DNA from: PNAI01 sp035501735 | GTDB taxonomy: Bacteria; Pseudomonadota; Alphaproteobacteria; Rhizobiales; Xanthobacteraceae | DNA length: 56,040 bases | Assembly: GCA_035501735.1 (NCBI GenBank) | Contig: DATJVR010000071.1 | Coordinates: forward strand, 1-56,040 | Direction: 5' to 3' | Shown: piece after piece, positions 26,489-34,541 of the stretch | How positions within the stretch are numbered: the stretch's first letter is position 1 | Layout of the letters: each line of letters opens with the position of its first letter | Position numbers and translations under genes: made by a program | The notes under the pieces: model-generated | Told to the model about the DNA's origin: nothing | Database searches by the model: none | The model's input: the letters and a program-made list of their open reading frames with translations, nothing else

Positions 26489-26508
26489 TCATCCGCTGTC
26501 GCGGATGA
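26489..26508. repeat. Short perfect palindrome downstream of the usp gene
   Basis: Eight-base arms TCATCCGC (26489-26496) and GCGGATGA (26501-26508) flank a 4-base loop, just beyond the stop codon of the universal stress gene. No U-run follows on either strand. It may stabilise the 3' end of the usp transcript or be a member of a dispersed palindromic family. Confidence 0.45.
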
Positions 26509-26520
26509 CGACGGAATGGG

Positions 26521-27018
26521 TTACGCCAGCGCGTCGATGTCCTCGTCGCTCAAGTGGCCCGGCACGACCGCGATCGGGATCGGGAATTCGCCGGCGGTGG
26601 AGCTTAGGCTCGTGACCAGCGGTCCAGGGCCTTCCTTGCTGACGCCGGCGCCGAGGACAAGCAAAGCAATGTCCTCGTCATTCTCGATCAAACCAAGAAT
26701 TTCCGTGGCGGTTTCGCCTTCGCGCACCACACGCTCGGGCTTCACCTTGGAGGCGATCTTGCGGGCGCGCTCGGTCGCCTTGTCGAGCGCGGCCTTGGCG
26801 GCCTCATTCGCCTCGGCCTTCATGATGTCGGCGACGCCGAGCCATTGCTGGTTACGGTCCTGCGTGCCGATCACATGCAGCATGACGACATGCGCGCCAA
26901 CGCGCGCCGCGCGTCGGGTGGCGAAATAGAGCGCGCGGTCGCATTCGGGCGTCTCGTCGATGACCACGAGGAATTTCGGCTTGTGCCCGGCCTCATAGCT
27001 GCGCCGCTTGCGGCTCAT
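26521..27018 (-). CDS. Universal stress protein family (UspA-like)
   Basis: The 165-residue protein is a single Usp domain. It begins with the strand KPKFLVVIDETPECDRALYF, has VVMLHVIG for the second strand and LLVLGAGVSKEGPGPLVTSL for the ATP-binding loop. The ATP-type motif G-2x-G-9x-G(S/T) is only partly recognisable, so nucleotide binding is uncertain. It is transcribed alone between the Nfu gene and trpS, with gaps of about 235 and 136 bases. Confidence 0.88.
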   Translation of the reverse strand: MSRKRRSYEAGHKPKFLVVIDETPECDRALYFATRRAARVGAHVVMLHVIGTQDRNQQWLGVADIMKAEANEAAKAALDKATERARKIASKVKPERVVREGETATEILGLIENDEDIALLVLGAGVSKEGPGPLVTSLSSTAGEFPIPIAVVPGHLSDEDIDALA

Positions 27019-27154
27019 CGGACTCCCTATCGGTGCCAGTTAATTGCCGGTCTCGCACGCAACCTGTTGCGTTGCCTGAAAGTTATGGTGCCATGGCCTT
27101 GGGGCCCCGCCAAGTACCTACAAGTTATTGATTCTGAGGCAAAATTGTGGAGTG

Positions 27155-28195
27155 TCAGCGCCGGACGAAACCGACGATGTCCTTCACCGCCTTCATCGTC
27201 ACGGCGGCTAAAGCCTGAGCTCGGGCGGAGCCTTCGCCGAGCACGGAATCGATATAGGCGCGCTCATCCTTCAGGCGCCGCATCTCGGCATTGATCGGGC
27301 CTAATTTGGCGACCAGAAGATCAGCAAGGGCCGGCTTGAACTTGGAAAACTGCGCGCCGCCAAATTCCTTCAACACGTCCGCCTTGGTTGCATCTTTGAG
27401 TGCGGCGTAAATGCCGACGAGGTTGTCGGCTTCGGCACGCTGCGCGAGCGCCTTCTCATCGTGCGGCAGCGGATCGGGATCGGTCTTGGCGCGACGAATT
27501 TTGTGGGCGATGGCGTCAGCATCATCGGTGAGATTGATGCGCGATTGATCGGACTCCTCCGATTTCGACATTTTCCTCGAGCCGTCGCGGAGCGACATCA
27601 CACGTGTCGCGGGGCCTTGAATCAGCGGCTCGGGGAGCGGGAAGAACGCCTCGCCGAAACCATGCGACTGGATCGAGGCAGAGAAATCATTGTTGAACTT
27701 TTGCGCGATGTCGCGGGAAAGTTCCAGATGCTGCTTCTGGTCCTCGCCGACCGGCACATGGGTGGCGCGATAAACCAGAATGTCGGCCGCCATCAGGTTG
27801 GGATAGGCGTAGAGGCCGACGGAGGCGTTCTCGCGGTCCTTGCCGGCCTTCTCCTTGAACTGGGTCATGCGGTTGAGCCAGCCGAGGCGGGCAACGCAGT
27901 TGAACACCCAGGCAAGTTCGGCATGCTCGGCCACCTGGCTCTGGTTGAAAATGATGTGTTTCTCCGGATCGATGCCGCACGCAAGAAACGCCGCCGTGAC
28001 CTCGCGAATGTTCTGGGTGAGCTCGGACGGATCCTGCCAGACCGTGATGGCGTGCAGATCGACGACACAATAGATGCAGTCGTGACTCTTCTGCAGCTCG
28101 ACGAATTTCTTGATGGCGCCAAGATAATTGCCGAGGTGCAGATTGCCGGTCGGCTGCACCCCGGAAAAGACCTTCGGCTTGAACGTGACGGGCAT
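27155..28195 (-). CDS. trpS: Tryptophanyl-tRNA synthetase
   Basis: TrpS charges tRNA-Trp. The 346-residue class I synthetase has the HIGH-like signature GNLHLGNYLG (about 18-26) and the KMSKS loop (208-212), with EDQKQHLELSRDIA between them. Length and motifs are normal. The ATG at 28193-28195 lies 58 bases downstream of murJ, the usual rhizobial partner, so the two are likely co-transcribed. Confidence 0.97.
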   Translation of the reverse strand: MPVTFKPKVFSGVQPTGNLHLGNYLGAIKKFVELQKSHDCIYCVVDLHAITVWQDPSELTQNIREVTAAFLACGIDPEKHIIFNQSQVAEHAELAWVFNCVARLGWLNRMTQFKEKAGKDRENASVGLYAYPNLMAADILVYRATHVPVGEDQKQHLELSRDIAQKFNNDFSASIQSHGFGEAFFPLPEPLIQGPATRVMSLRDGSRKMSKSEESDQSRINLTDDADAIAHKIRRAKTDPDPLPHDEKALAQRAEADNLVGIYAALKDATKADVLKEFGGAQFSKFKPALADLLVAKLGPINAEMRRLKDERAYIDSVLGEGSARAQALAAVTMKAVKDIVGFVRR

Positions 28196-28253
28196 CGCGG
28201 GCTCCTACGAGGCGCGTCTTGCCATGGGCATCTAGGGCACGCAAGAGCGGCCG

Positions 28254-29813
28254 TTACAGCCGGGCAAAGCTCTGGATCAGCTCGCGCAGCAAGACAGCCT
28301 TGGTGAGATGCAGGATGACGCCATAGGTCGCGAGGCCGAGCGCGACCAGGAAGGCCAGCGTCAGGATGCGCGCCGTCGCCGTTCCGGTAACGTCCCACAG
28401 AGATGCAAGCAGCCCTTGAGCGAAGTGGATCACAAGACCCATCACGATGGTCGCCAAGATGATCAGTGGCAGCCGCCAACGCGCGTCGCGATCGATGCGC
28501 AGCCAGCGGCGTCGCACGAGAATGGTCGTGAGAATGAGCGCGCCGACCCAGCCGGAGATCGCGATGGCCGCTGCCACGCCGACATGGCCGTAGGTCGGAA
28601 AAAGTGCGAAGGCGACGGCGGTCGCGGTGGCGAGGCCGCATAGCGCAGCGTACATCGGCGTGCGGGTGTCCTCGTGGGCAAACGACACTGCGCCCAAAAC
28701 CTTCTCGAGCACGTGACCCGGCAGGCCGGCGCAAATTGCCGAAAGCGCAGCCGAGACGGCGGCAGTGTCGCGAGGGCCGAAGGCGCCGCGCTGGAACAGT
28801 CCGCCGGCAATCGGTTCCGCCAAGATTGCGAAAGCGGCGGCTGCCGGCAGCGCAAGGCCGAGCGCGATTTCGAAGGCGCGCGATTGAGCGGCGGCGACGG
28901 CTTGCGCTTCGCCGGCACGCACGCTCGCGGCGATCAGCGGAACCATCACAGATGCGATTGCGATCGAGACCACGCCGAGCGGCAGTTCGTAAAGGCGATT
29001 GGCGTAATAGAGCCACGACACCGCCGCTTGCGAGGACGACGCGACCATGGCGCCGGCCATCAATTTCAACTGCGGAATGCCGCCGGCGATCACGCCTGGA
29101 ATAGCCAGGGCGAAAAAACGGCGTGTTTCGGAGGACGGCACAAAGCGCGGACGGAACAGCGGCCCCGGCAGTCGCAACATCGCTCCGCCGACCAGAATGA
29201 ATTGGCCGACGCCCGCGAGCCCAATCGCGATCGAAAGGATTCGTCCGGACGCCGCAGTGGGTCCCATGCCCAGCAGCAACACCACGCCGACAGCAATCAG
29301 AAAGACGCCGTTGAAGATCACCAAACCAAAGGATGCCGCGCCGACGCGGCCCTTGGCGTTGAGCACGGAAGCCGCAACCGCGACGAGACCGGCAACCGCG
29401 ATATAAGGCGCCGATATGCGGACGAAATCGACGGCCCAGGGAAATCGCTCGCCGCTGTGCCGAAAGCCCGGCGCCAACAGATTGACAACAGCGGGAGCGA
29501 ATACGACGCAGAGCAGCGTAAATGTCCCAAGCGTGAGCAGCATCATGCCGAGCGCTTCCTCGGCGAACCGGCGTGAGCCGCGCGGTCCGGATTCATTCTC
29601 AATGCGCAGCCACATGGGAACAAAGGCGGAATTGAGCGCGCCTTCGGCCAGCAGGCGGCGAAACAGGTTCGGGATCTGCAAGGCGGCAAAGTAGGCGTCG
29701 GAGAGCGCGCCGGCGCCGAGGATCGCCGCAATTCCGACATCACGCAGAAAGCCGAGCAGGCGCGACAGCAGCGTCGCGCTACCAACAGTAGCGATGTTGC
29801 GGGCAATCGACAT
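28254..29813 (-). CDS. murJ: Lipid II flippase MurJ
   Basis: MurJ flips lipid II across the inner membrane for peptidoglycan synthesis. The 519-residue protein has about 14 hydrophobic segments. It carries the N-terminal family motif TLLSRLLGFLRDVGIAAILG, followed by NLFRRLLAEGALNSAFVP, which includes the charged residues of the central cavity. The ATG at 29811-29813 is preferred over an upstream in-frame start because the extra 28 residues are polar and unlike MurJ N-termini. It diverges from the PfkB kinase gene, 125 bases away. Confidence 0.95.
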   Translation of the reverse strand: MSIARNIATVGSATLLSRLLGFLRDVGIAAILGAGALSDAYFAALQIPNLFRRLLAEGALNSAFVPMWLRIENESGPRGSRRFAEEALGMMLLTLGTFTLLCVVFAPAVVNLLAPGFRHSGERFPWAVDFVRISAPYIAVAGLVAVAASVLNAKGRVGAASFGLVIFNGVFLIAVGVVLLLGMGPTAASGRILSIAIGLAGVGQFILVGGAMLRLPGPLFRPRFVPSSETRRFFALAIPGVIAGGIPQLKLMAGAMVASSSQAAVSWLYYANRLYELPLGVVSIAIASVMVPLIAASVRAGEAQAVAAAQSRAFEIALGLALPAAAAFAILAEPIAGGLFQRGAFGPRDTAAVSAALSAICAGLPGHVLEKVLGAVSFAHEDTRTPMYAALCGLATATAVAFALFPTYGHVGVAAAIAISGWVGALILTTILVRRRWLRIDRDARWRLPLIILATIVMGLVIHFAQGLLASLWDVTGTATARILTLAFLVALGLATYGVILHLTKAVLLRELIQSFARL

Positions 29814-29938
29814 CGGCGGCCTCCGCGGAGATTCTACCTGGGCCGCCGCCCACTCGCCACACTCGTATTCGTCGCGCTCGGGTTGCCGTGCGCGCATTGC
29901 CCGTTATAGTGCGCGCCGCAATCGCTGACGGGATTTCC

Positions 29939-30940
29939 ATGACAAACTCACGTTACGACGTATTGGGCATCGGCAATGCCATTGTGGATGTGATCGCGCG
30001 CGCGGAGGATGACTTTCTCATCCGGCACGATATGCACAAGGGCCGCATGGCGCTGATCGACGAGGCGCGTGCGCAGGCCATTTACGCGGCCATGGGTTCG
30101 GCGGTGGAAGTTTCCGGTGGATCGGCGGCAAACACAATCGTGGGCGTCGCGGGTTTCGGGGCGCGGACGGCTTTCGTAGGCAAGGTCAAGGACGATCCGC
30201 TCGGCAAGGTTTTCCGGCACGATATTCGCGCGGCCGGCGTCGATTTCGAAACCAAGCACGCGACGAGCGGGCCGTCGACCGCACGCTGCTATGTGATCGT
30301 CACGCCGGACGGCGAGCGCACGCTCAATACTTATCTTGGAGCGGCGCAGGATTTGCGGCCCGACGATGTCGTCGCCGAGCAGGTCGCGGCGGCGGGCGTC
30401 ATCTATCTCGAAGGCTATCTGTGGGATCCACCGCAGGCGAAAGAGGCGTTCCGCAAGGCGGCGACGATCGCGCACGGCGCCGGCCGGCAAGTCGCGCTCA
30501 CGCTGTCGGATGCGTTCTGCGTCGACCGCTATCGCGAGGAGTTTCTCGATCTTATACGCAAAGGCACTGTGGACATCGTGTTCGCCAACGAGCGCGAATT
30601 GCACAGCCTCTATCAGACCGCCGACTTTGATACCGCGCTGAAGTCGCTGCGCGAGGACGCGAGGCTCGCGGTGGTGACGCGCAGCGAGAAAGGCTGCGTG
30701 GTGGTCACGCGCGAGCGAGTCGAGACGGTGCCGGCCAATCCGGTCGAGCGGGTGGTGGACGCAACCGGCGCGGGCGATCTGTTCGCGGCAGGATTTCTGT
30801 TCGGGCTTGCGCGCGGCACCGATCATTGCAAGGCCGCGCAACTCGGGGCCTTGGCCGCCGCCGAGGTCATCCAGCATATCGGCGCGCGGCCCGAGGTTTC
30901 ATTGAAAGAACTCGCAGAACAGAACGGACTGCCGGTCTGA
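29939..30940 (+). CDS. PfkB family kinase, adenosine kinase-like
   Basis: The 333-residue protein is a ribokinase/PfkB family sugar kinase. It has the first signature VSGGSAANTIVGVAGFG (about 58-74) and the second signature DATGAGDLFAAGFLFG, with the catalytic base Asp280. Overall it resembles the alphaproteobacterial group annotated as adenosine kinase, which phosphorylates adenosine to AMP; ribokinase or another nucleoside kinase is possible. The ATG at 29939-29941 is chosen because homologues begin shortly before YDVLGIGNAIVDV. Confidence 0.88.
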   Translation: MTNSRYDVLGIGNAIVDVIARAEDDFLIRHDMHKGRMALIDEARAQAIYAAMGSAVEVSGGSAANTIVGVAGFGARTAFVGKVKDDPLGKVFRHDIRAAGVDFETKHATSGPSTARCYVIVTPDGERTLNTYLGAAQDLRPDDVVAEQVAAAGVIYLEGYLWDPPQAKEAFRKAATIAHGAGRQVALTLSDAFCVDRYREEFLDLIRKGTVDIVFANERELHSLYQTADFDTALKSLREDARLAVVTRSEKGCVVVTRERVETVPANPVERVVDATGAGDLFAAGFLFGLARGTDHCKAAQLGALAAAEVIQHIGARPEVSLKELAEQNGLPV

Positions 30941-31057
30941 TGCCGAATATGTGATGGGTCGAGCGAAGCCGACGCATCGGCGGCGCGCTTTCTGGCGTGG
31001 TCGCCGAACGCAATTTATGTCACATTGGTTCGATCAATAATTCGCGGGAGCCAGGGA

Positions 31058-31921
31058 ATGACGCGGCGCGTTGGTTCGCTTCTCATTCGGCTTGCGGCTG
31101 CGGCGGCGTTCGTCACGCTGCCGGTTGCGCTGCTTTTCGCGCAGCCAGCGCCGAAGCCGCCGCAGGCGCCCGCGCCCAAGCCCGAGATGATGGAGAATTG
31201 TCCGGGGCTCGTAGCCGCCGATCGACCGAAGGTCGTGCCGGCCGATTTCAAGGTCGCGCTCGCTTCCGATCAGGTTCGCATCACCTACGTCGGCCATTCG
31301 ACGTTCCTGATCGAGAGCCCGAAGCTCGTGCGCATTGCAACCGATTACAACGACTATGTGCGGCCGTCGGTACTGCCCACGATCGCGACCATGAATCATG
31401 CGCATTCGACGCATTACACCGACAATCCGGATCCTGCGATCAAATACGTGCTGCGCGGCTGGGGACCAAATCCGGAGACGCCGGCGCGGCATGACATCAC
31501 GGTCGGTGACGTGCGCGTGCGCAATGTGCCGACCAACATACGCGACTGGAGCGGCGGCACCGAGCGGCACGGCAATTCCATCTTCATCTTCGAGATGGCG
31601 AACATGTGCATCGCGCACCTCGGTCATTTGCACCATACGCTCAACCAGCAGCAGCTCAACGAGATCGGCAAGATCGATGTGGTGATGGTGCCGGTCGACG
31701 GCGGCGTCACGCTCGATCTCGACGGCATGATGGAAGTCTTAAGCGCGCTGAAGGCGCCGCTGATGATTCCGATGCATTTCTTCAGCACCTACACGCTCAA
31801 TCGCTTCCTCGGCGCGGTCGGGCAGAAGTATCAGGTCGAGATGGGCGAGACGCCGTCGATCCTGGTTTCCAAGACCACGCTGCCGAAGGATCCCAAGGTG
31901 CTGGTGCTGCCGGGACGCTAA
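31058..31921 (+). CDS. Exported metallo-beta-lactamase-fold protein
   Basis: The 287-residue protein has an N-terminal signal peptide (RR, then a hydrophobic run to about residue 28, then a Pro/Ala/Lys-rich linker) and a beta-lactamase-like domain of the UlaG/YycJ kind. The first metal motif reads NHAHSTH (His114, His116, His119), so the aspartate of the classical HxHxDH is Thr118. Other candidate ligands are in AHLGHLHH and in IPMHFF near the end. It may therefore bind only one metal. Substrate is unknown. Its stop codon overlaps the stop of the convergent FAD monooxygenase gene. Confidence 0.82.
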   Translation: MTRRVGSLLIRLAAAAAFVTLPVALLFAQPAPKPPQAPAPKPEMMENCPGLVAADRPKVVPADFKVALASDQVRITYVGHSTFLIESPKLVRIATDYNDYVRPSVLPTIATMNHAHSTHYTDNPDPAIKYVLRGWGPNPETPARHDITVGDVRVRNVPTNIRDWSGGTERHGNSIFIFEMANMCIAHLGHLHHTLNQQQLNEIGKIDVVMVPVDGGVTLDLDGMMEVLSALKAPLMIPMHFFSTYTLNRFLGAVGQKYQVEMGETPSILVSKTTLPKDPKVLVLPGR

Positions 31922-33576
31922 GCGTGTCCGCTCAACCGGCGCAAAACGCGCGCCGCATCGCCGGATGAATTACCGCGCCAGGCAACGATCTGGTCGGGGC
32001 GGATGAGCGCGAGGTCGCCTTGGTAGAGATCGCGCGCTTCGTCGGGCGCAACCTCGACGACGGTGAGCGGAAGTCCCAACGACGCGGCCGAAGTGACGAA
32101 GGGCGCGGCGGGGGGCGGATTTTTCCCGAGCCGCAGCAGCGTGAATTCGAAGCCGAGCGTGTCGTAGAGCGAACGTCCGTCGGCGAGCCACAGATGTGGC
32201 GCACGGCCGCCCGGACAAGCGGTCGGAACGTAAGAATTGGCGGCGTCGGGCGGCGGCGCTGTGCCGTCCGGCATGATGATCGGCGATTGGTCGTAGCGGC
32301 CACCGAAAGTGATGCCGGGAATGTTGAACTCGAAGCGCGCGTGATGATTGAAATGGTCGCCCGTGGCTTTGCGCGCGGCTTCGCCGGCGGGCGTGTCGTC
32401 CTCGAGCTCCGCCGACGGCACAAACAGCCCAAGCGAATCGGCAAAGCCGCGGGCGTATTTGGTGTTGCGCTTGGCGATGGCCTGCCGCTCAGTCTCGTAG
32501 CTGCCGAGCAGCGCCGGCCCGCCCCACCCTTTGATGATGGCGGCGAGCTTCCAGCCGAGATTGACCGCATCCTCGACGGCGGTGTTGTAGCCGAGCCCGC
32601 CGGTCGGCGTGAAAAGATGCGCGGCGTCGCCGCCGATGAAAACGCGACCGCGCGAAAACTTTTCGGCGACCAGCGTGTAGCCGGCCGTCCATGACGAACG
32701 GGCCATGATCTCGATATCAAGGCGTGACGCCAGCGCCTGCTGGAACATCGCCTTGGCCTGTGCGTCGGTGATTTGCTCAGGCCGCTGGTCGGAACGAAGC
32801 TGGGTATGAAAGGTGAACTGGTCGCGTCCATTGATTGCCGCCATGAAGCCGCGACGGTCGCGATTGACGGTCCAGTACATCCAGGCGCGTGCGTGCGGGA
32901 GAAGGTCATAGAGGGCCGCGCTGTGGAAGTGGATGGCAAACATTCGCCCGCCCATGAAATCGCGCACCGCCCCGCTTTCGCCGATAAAGCCGTAGCCGAG
33001 CGATTTGCGGGTCGGGCTGCCGCCGCCATCGGCGCCGAGCACGTAGGTCGCGCGCAACGTCGTGCGTGCGCCGTCGTCGCTTCGCTCAGCGTCCACCTCG
33101 ACGCCAGAGTCGATCTCGCGCAGGCCTGCCATGCGCCAACCGGGCCTGAGCGATATCGACGGGAGCGCTTCGGCTTCGGCCCGCAGCACGTCCTCGACAA
33201 ACATCTGAGAGACGCGGTGCGGCAGTTCGGCCGCGCTCCAGGAACCGCTCAGCGTCTTCACAATCTCGCGCGCAGCGCGCGCCGAAGGCAGGCTGAAACG
33301 CGCAAGCTCGTGTTTGGTGTAGCGCGTGAAATACGCAATATCGGTGGGATAATCGGGCGGTAATCCTTGCGCGCGCACCTTGTCGGCAAATCCAAGCCGG
33401 CGGTAGTGCTCCATGGTGCGCGCCTGCGTTGCATTGGCGGCCGGAAAGCGAAGCGGCGCGGTTTTCTCTTCCAGCACAATGGCCGAAATCCCGCGGCGGC
33501 CGAGCTCGATGGCCAGGACCAGCCCGCACGGACCGGCGCCGATAATGATCACGTCGGTAGAGGCGGTCACATTCAT
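31918..33576 (-). CDS. FAD-dependent aromatic monooxygenase (class A, MhpA/PheA-like)
   Basis: The 552-residue enzyme is a group A flavoprotein hydroxylase. The Rossmann motif GAGPCG is at 13-18, the DG motif ADGGGSPTR at 182-190, and the second FAD motif FIGGDAAHLFTPTGG has Asp316. A thioredoxin-like C-terminal extension, seen in MhpA and phenol hydroxylases, follows. Such enzymes hydroxylate phenolic rings with NAD(P)H and oxygen. The phenolic substrate cannot be read from the sequence. It is divergent from the catabolic operon starting at 33673, with a shared 96-base promoter region. The ATG at 33574-33576 is followed directly by the FAD-binding strand. Confidence 0.9.
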   Translation of the reverse strand: MNVTASTDVIIIGAGPCGLVLAIELGRRGISAIVLEEKTAPLRFPAANATQARTMEHYRRLGFADKVRAQGLPPDYPTDIAYFTRYTKHELARFSLPSARAAREIVKTLSGSWSAAELPHRVSQMFVEDVLRAEAEALPSISLRPGWRMAGLREIDSGVEVDAERSDDGARTTLRATYVLGADGGGSPTRKSLGYGFIGESGAVRDFMGGRMFAIHFHSAALYDLLPHARAWMYWTVNRDRRGFMAAINGRDQFTFHTQLRSDQRPEQITDAQAKAMFQQALASRLDIEIMARSSWTAGYTLVAEKFSRGRVFIGGDAAHLFTPTGGLGYNTAVEDAVNLGWKLAAIIKGWGGPALLGSYETERQAIAKRNTKYARGFADSLGLFVPSAELEDDTPAGEAARKATGDHFNHHARFEFNIPGITFGGRYDQSPIIMPDGTAPPPDAANSYVPTACPGGRAPHLWLADGRSLYDTLGFEFTLLRLGKNPPPAAPFVTSAASLGLPLTVVEVAPDEARDLYQGDLALIRPDQIVAWRGNSSGDAARVLRRLSGHA

Positions 33577-33672
33577 CGTGTCGTGTCCTTGCGGCGTTGA
33601 TTTACCGCTGTCATCATCCGCAAGCGGTCCCGCCGCCGACATGACAACGCAAATTTTGTGAGGAAGGGCAAG
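33577..33672. promoter_or_regulatory. Divergent promoter region of the aromatic cluster
   Basis: This 96-base gap must carry the promoters of the minus-strand FAD monooxygenase and of the plus-strand catabolic operon. It contains inverted repeats: TGTCAT (33609-33614) with ATGACA (33641-33646), and ACCGC (33604-33608) with GCGGT (33624-33628). These may be operator sites for a regulator that is not encoded in this window. No clear -10/-35 pair was recognised. Confidence 0.4.
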
Positions 33673-34518
33673 ATGAATCCAACCGTCGCGATCATTGCAC
33701 AGGGCGCCATGGGGGCGGGGATCGGCGGGCGCTTGACCGAACGCGGCTTGCGGGTCGTGACGTCGCTGGCCGGGCGAAGCGAGGCAAGCGCGCAACGCGC
33801 GGCCGCCGCCGGCATGATCCCGGTGTCCGACCAGGAGGCCGCGCGTGCCGATTATTTCCTCTCGATCGTGCCGCCGAGCGATGCGCTGTCGCTTGCGGAA
33901 AAAATGGCGACGTTGATCGCGCCCAACAACAAGAAGCCGATCTATGTCGACTGCAACGCGGTGAGCCCGCCCACCAAGATCAAGATCGGCAGCGCGGTGA
34001 TGAAAGCCGGTGCGCCGTTCGTCGATGTCGCTATTCTCGGATTGCCGCCGCGGCCGGGCTCCGATGGACCGGCCATGATTGCGTCGGGGCCGGAGTGCGG
34101 GCAATTCGTCCCGCTTGGCGAGTTTGGCTTGAAAATCCGTACGATCGACGGGCCGGTCGGAGCTGCTTCAGCACTGAAGATGTCTTATGCCGGGATCACC
34201 AAGGGGATCACGGCGGTCGGGTCGATGATGCTGCTGGCGGCGATGCGCGCCGGCATCGAAAAGGAATTGCGTGCCGAACTCGAACGCAGCCATCCGGCAT
34301 TCGTCGCGAATTTCAAGCGGGCGGTGCCGGACATGTTCGGCAAGGCCTATCGGTTCGTGGGCGAGATGGAGGAGATCGCCGACTTCGTGGGCGAGGATGC
34401 GGCGGCGAAGACGATGTATCTCGCGTTTGCCGAGTTCTACGCGCGGATCGCCGAAGATTTCGACGGCAAGAAAGAAGAGGTCGGCGCGCTCGCGAATTTT
34501 CTGGATCAAAAATCCTAA
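33673..34518 (+). CDS. NAD(P)-dependent oxidoreductase with DUF1932 C-terminal domain
   Basis: The 281-residue protein has a 6-phosphogluconate-dehydrogenase-like N-terminal Rossmann domain (VAIIAQGAMGAGIGGRLTERG) and a C-terminal helical DUF1932 domain. The segment ASALKMSYAGITKG holds the conserved lysine of the beta-hydroxyacid dehydrogenase superfamily. These enzymes oxidise beta-hydroxy acids or related alcohols with NAD(P). The real substrate is unknown. It is the first gene of the plus-strand catabolic operon. The ATG at 33673-33675 is preceded by AGGAAGGG, a good ribosome site. Confidence 0.85.
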   Translation: MNPTVAIIAQGAMGAGIGGRLTERGLRVVTSLAGRSEASAQRAAAAGMIPVSDQEAARADYFLSIVPPSDALSLAEKMATLIAPNNKKPIYVDCNAVSPPTKIKIGSAVMKAGAPFVDVAILGLPPRPGSDGPAMIASGPECGQFVPLGEFGLKIRTIDGPVGAASALKMSYAGITKGITAVGSMMLLAAMRAGIEKELRAELERSHPAFVANFKRAVPDMFGKAYRFVGEMEEIADFVGEDAAAKTMYLAFAEFYARIAEDFDGKKEEVGALANFLDQKS

Positions 34519-34541
34519 GGGAAGTCGGGCCGCGAAGCGAG

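Noticed and set aside
27090..27115. Hairpin CTTGG...CCAAG downstream of trpS as a terminator.
   Set aside because: The stem is only five base pairs, and no U-run follows on the trpS strand.
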